Positions 5,943-6,129 of a stretch of 6,129 nucleotides of DNA are shown in pieces. The translations under genes and the position numbers were made by a program. Positions within the stretch are counted from its first letter, which is position 1, and each line of letters begins with the position of its first letter. This DNA comes from CAZXCK01 sp964639225 (lineage in GTDB: Bacteria > Chloroflexota > Anaerolineae > Aggregatilineales > Phototrophicaceae). Location: contig CAZXCK010000194.1 of the NCBI GenBank assembly GCA_964639225.1, forward strand, positions 1 to 6,129, given 5' to 3'. The notes beneath the pieces were generated by a model. That model was not told the DNA's origin and made no database searches. It was given only the letters and a program-made list of their open reading frames with translations.

Positions 5943-6129
5943 GGCCGGGCGCGCTGTAGCACGCCCTTACGATGGTGTGCGGGGAGTGTGGACGCGCAGA
6001 AGCGCGTCCCTACGAAGTGTGCGCGGGGCGGGCGCGTTGTAGCAGATTAAGAGTTCAGAGCGGAGTAAAGGTGTGGACCGGTCCCGCCCGGCGTTAAAAC
6101 ACCGGGCTACAGGAAGCGTGTCTGCTAAA
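5943..6129. repeat. 187-bp direct repeat, copy 2, reaching the window end
   Basis: Exact copy of 5652-5838, offset by 291 bases. Identity continues to the last base, so the true right boundary of the repeat is not visible. Its hairpins lie at 5947-5966, 5990-6009 and 6087-6106. Confidence 0.97.

Larger units (their letters stand above)
5462..6129. other. Gene-free, repeat-rich right end of the window
   Basis: These 668 bases hold no credible gene: the reading frames across them translate to Arg/Gly/Ala-rich sequence made from hairpin repeats and have no ribosome-binding sites. The content is the exporter terminator (5483-5518), about 130 bases without clear signals (about 5527-5651), then two copies of a 187-bp repeat with a 104-bp spacer. 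The spacer holds two small palindromes: GTGTCT/AGACAC (5827-5832 with 5840-5845) and AAAAGAT-C-ATCTTTT (5846-5860) followed by more T residues. Confidence 0.8.

Noticed and set aside
5782..6042. 86-codon open frame on the plus strand across the repeats
   Set aside because: It is built from hairpin repeats, has no ribosome-binding site and yields low-complexity Arg/Gly sequence.
5652..6129. CRISPR array
   Set aside because: The repeat is 187 bp with only two copies, and the shorter units are 40-43-bp hairpins in near-contiguous tandem without unique, equal-length spacers; no cas gene is present.

Overview
The window (6,129 bp, moderately GC-rich) carries four convincing protein genes. Three form a leftward operon (about 3436 down to 162) and one is a divergent rightward gene (3659-5461). 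Beyond these, the left edge holds a non-coding strip with a possible gene start, and the right edge holds a repeat-rich strip. No rRNA or tRNA gene, integrase, transposase or CRISPR array is visible. The gene styles and the arrays of short hairpin repeats with a TACG/TACA foot suggest an environmental Gram-negative-like or monoderm bacterium. My best guess is Chloroflexota (Anaerolineae-like), but this is inferred from general style, because no marker gene is present.

The leftward operon starts with a small secreted or membrane protein carrying a YLDPGSGS motif (85 aa). Next is a cytosolic two-part protein with a degenerate protein-kinase-like N-terminal half and a class I SAM-dependent methyltransferase C-terminal half (about 467 aa). 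Last is a membrane-anchored alkaline-phosphatase/sulfatase-superfamily enzyme (549 aa). The genes are tightly packed: a 41-bp overlap between the first two and a 4-bp gap between the last two, with good Shine-Dalgarno sequences inside the preceding genes. The operon ends at a perfect 14-bp stem-loop without a U-tract. The arrangement suggests a coupled envelope-modification module: a membrane partner, a cytosolic modifier, and an enzyme whose catalytic domain is probably outside the membrane. Its substrate is unknown.

Divergent from the operon, across a 222-bp regulatory gap, is a complete half-size ABC exporter (600 aa) with all nucleotide-binding motifs intact. It probably works as a homodimer exporting a lipid or hydrophobic compound. 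It may or may not serve the same envelope pathway. A GTGC/GCAC-rich hairpin cluster followed by T7 lies just after it.

From about 5560 to the end there is no credible gene. This region contains an exact 187-bp direct repeat (5652-5838 and 5943-6129, 291 bp apart) that runs to the last base of the window. The repeat is built from 40-43-bp hairpin units. On the minus strand, GTAG (or GTAA) lies immediately 5' of most hairpin stems, which is the layout of REP elements mobilised by REP-associated tyrosine transposases. This and the three-gene operon are the most interesting parts of the window.
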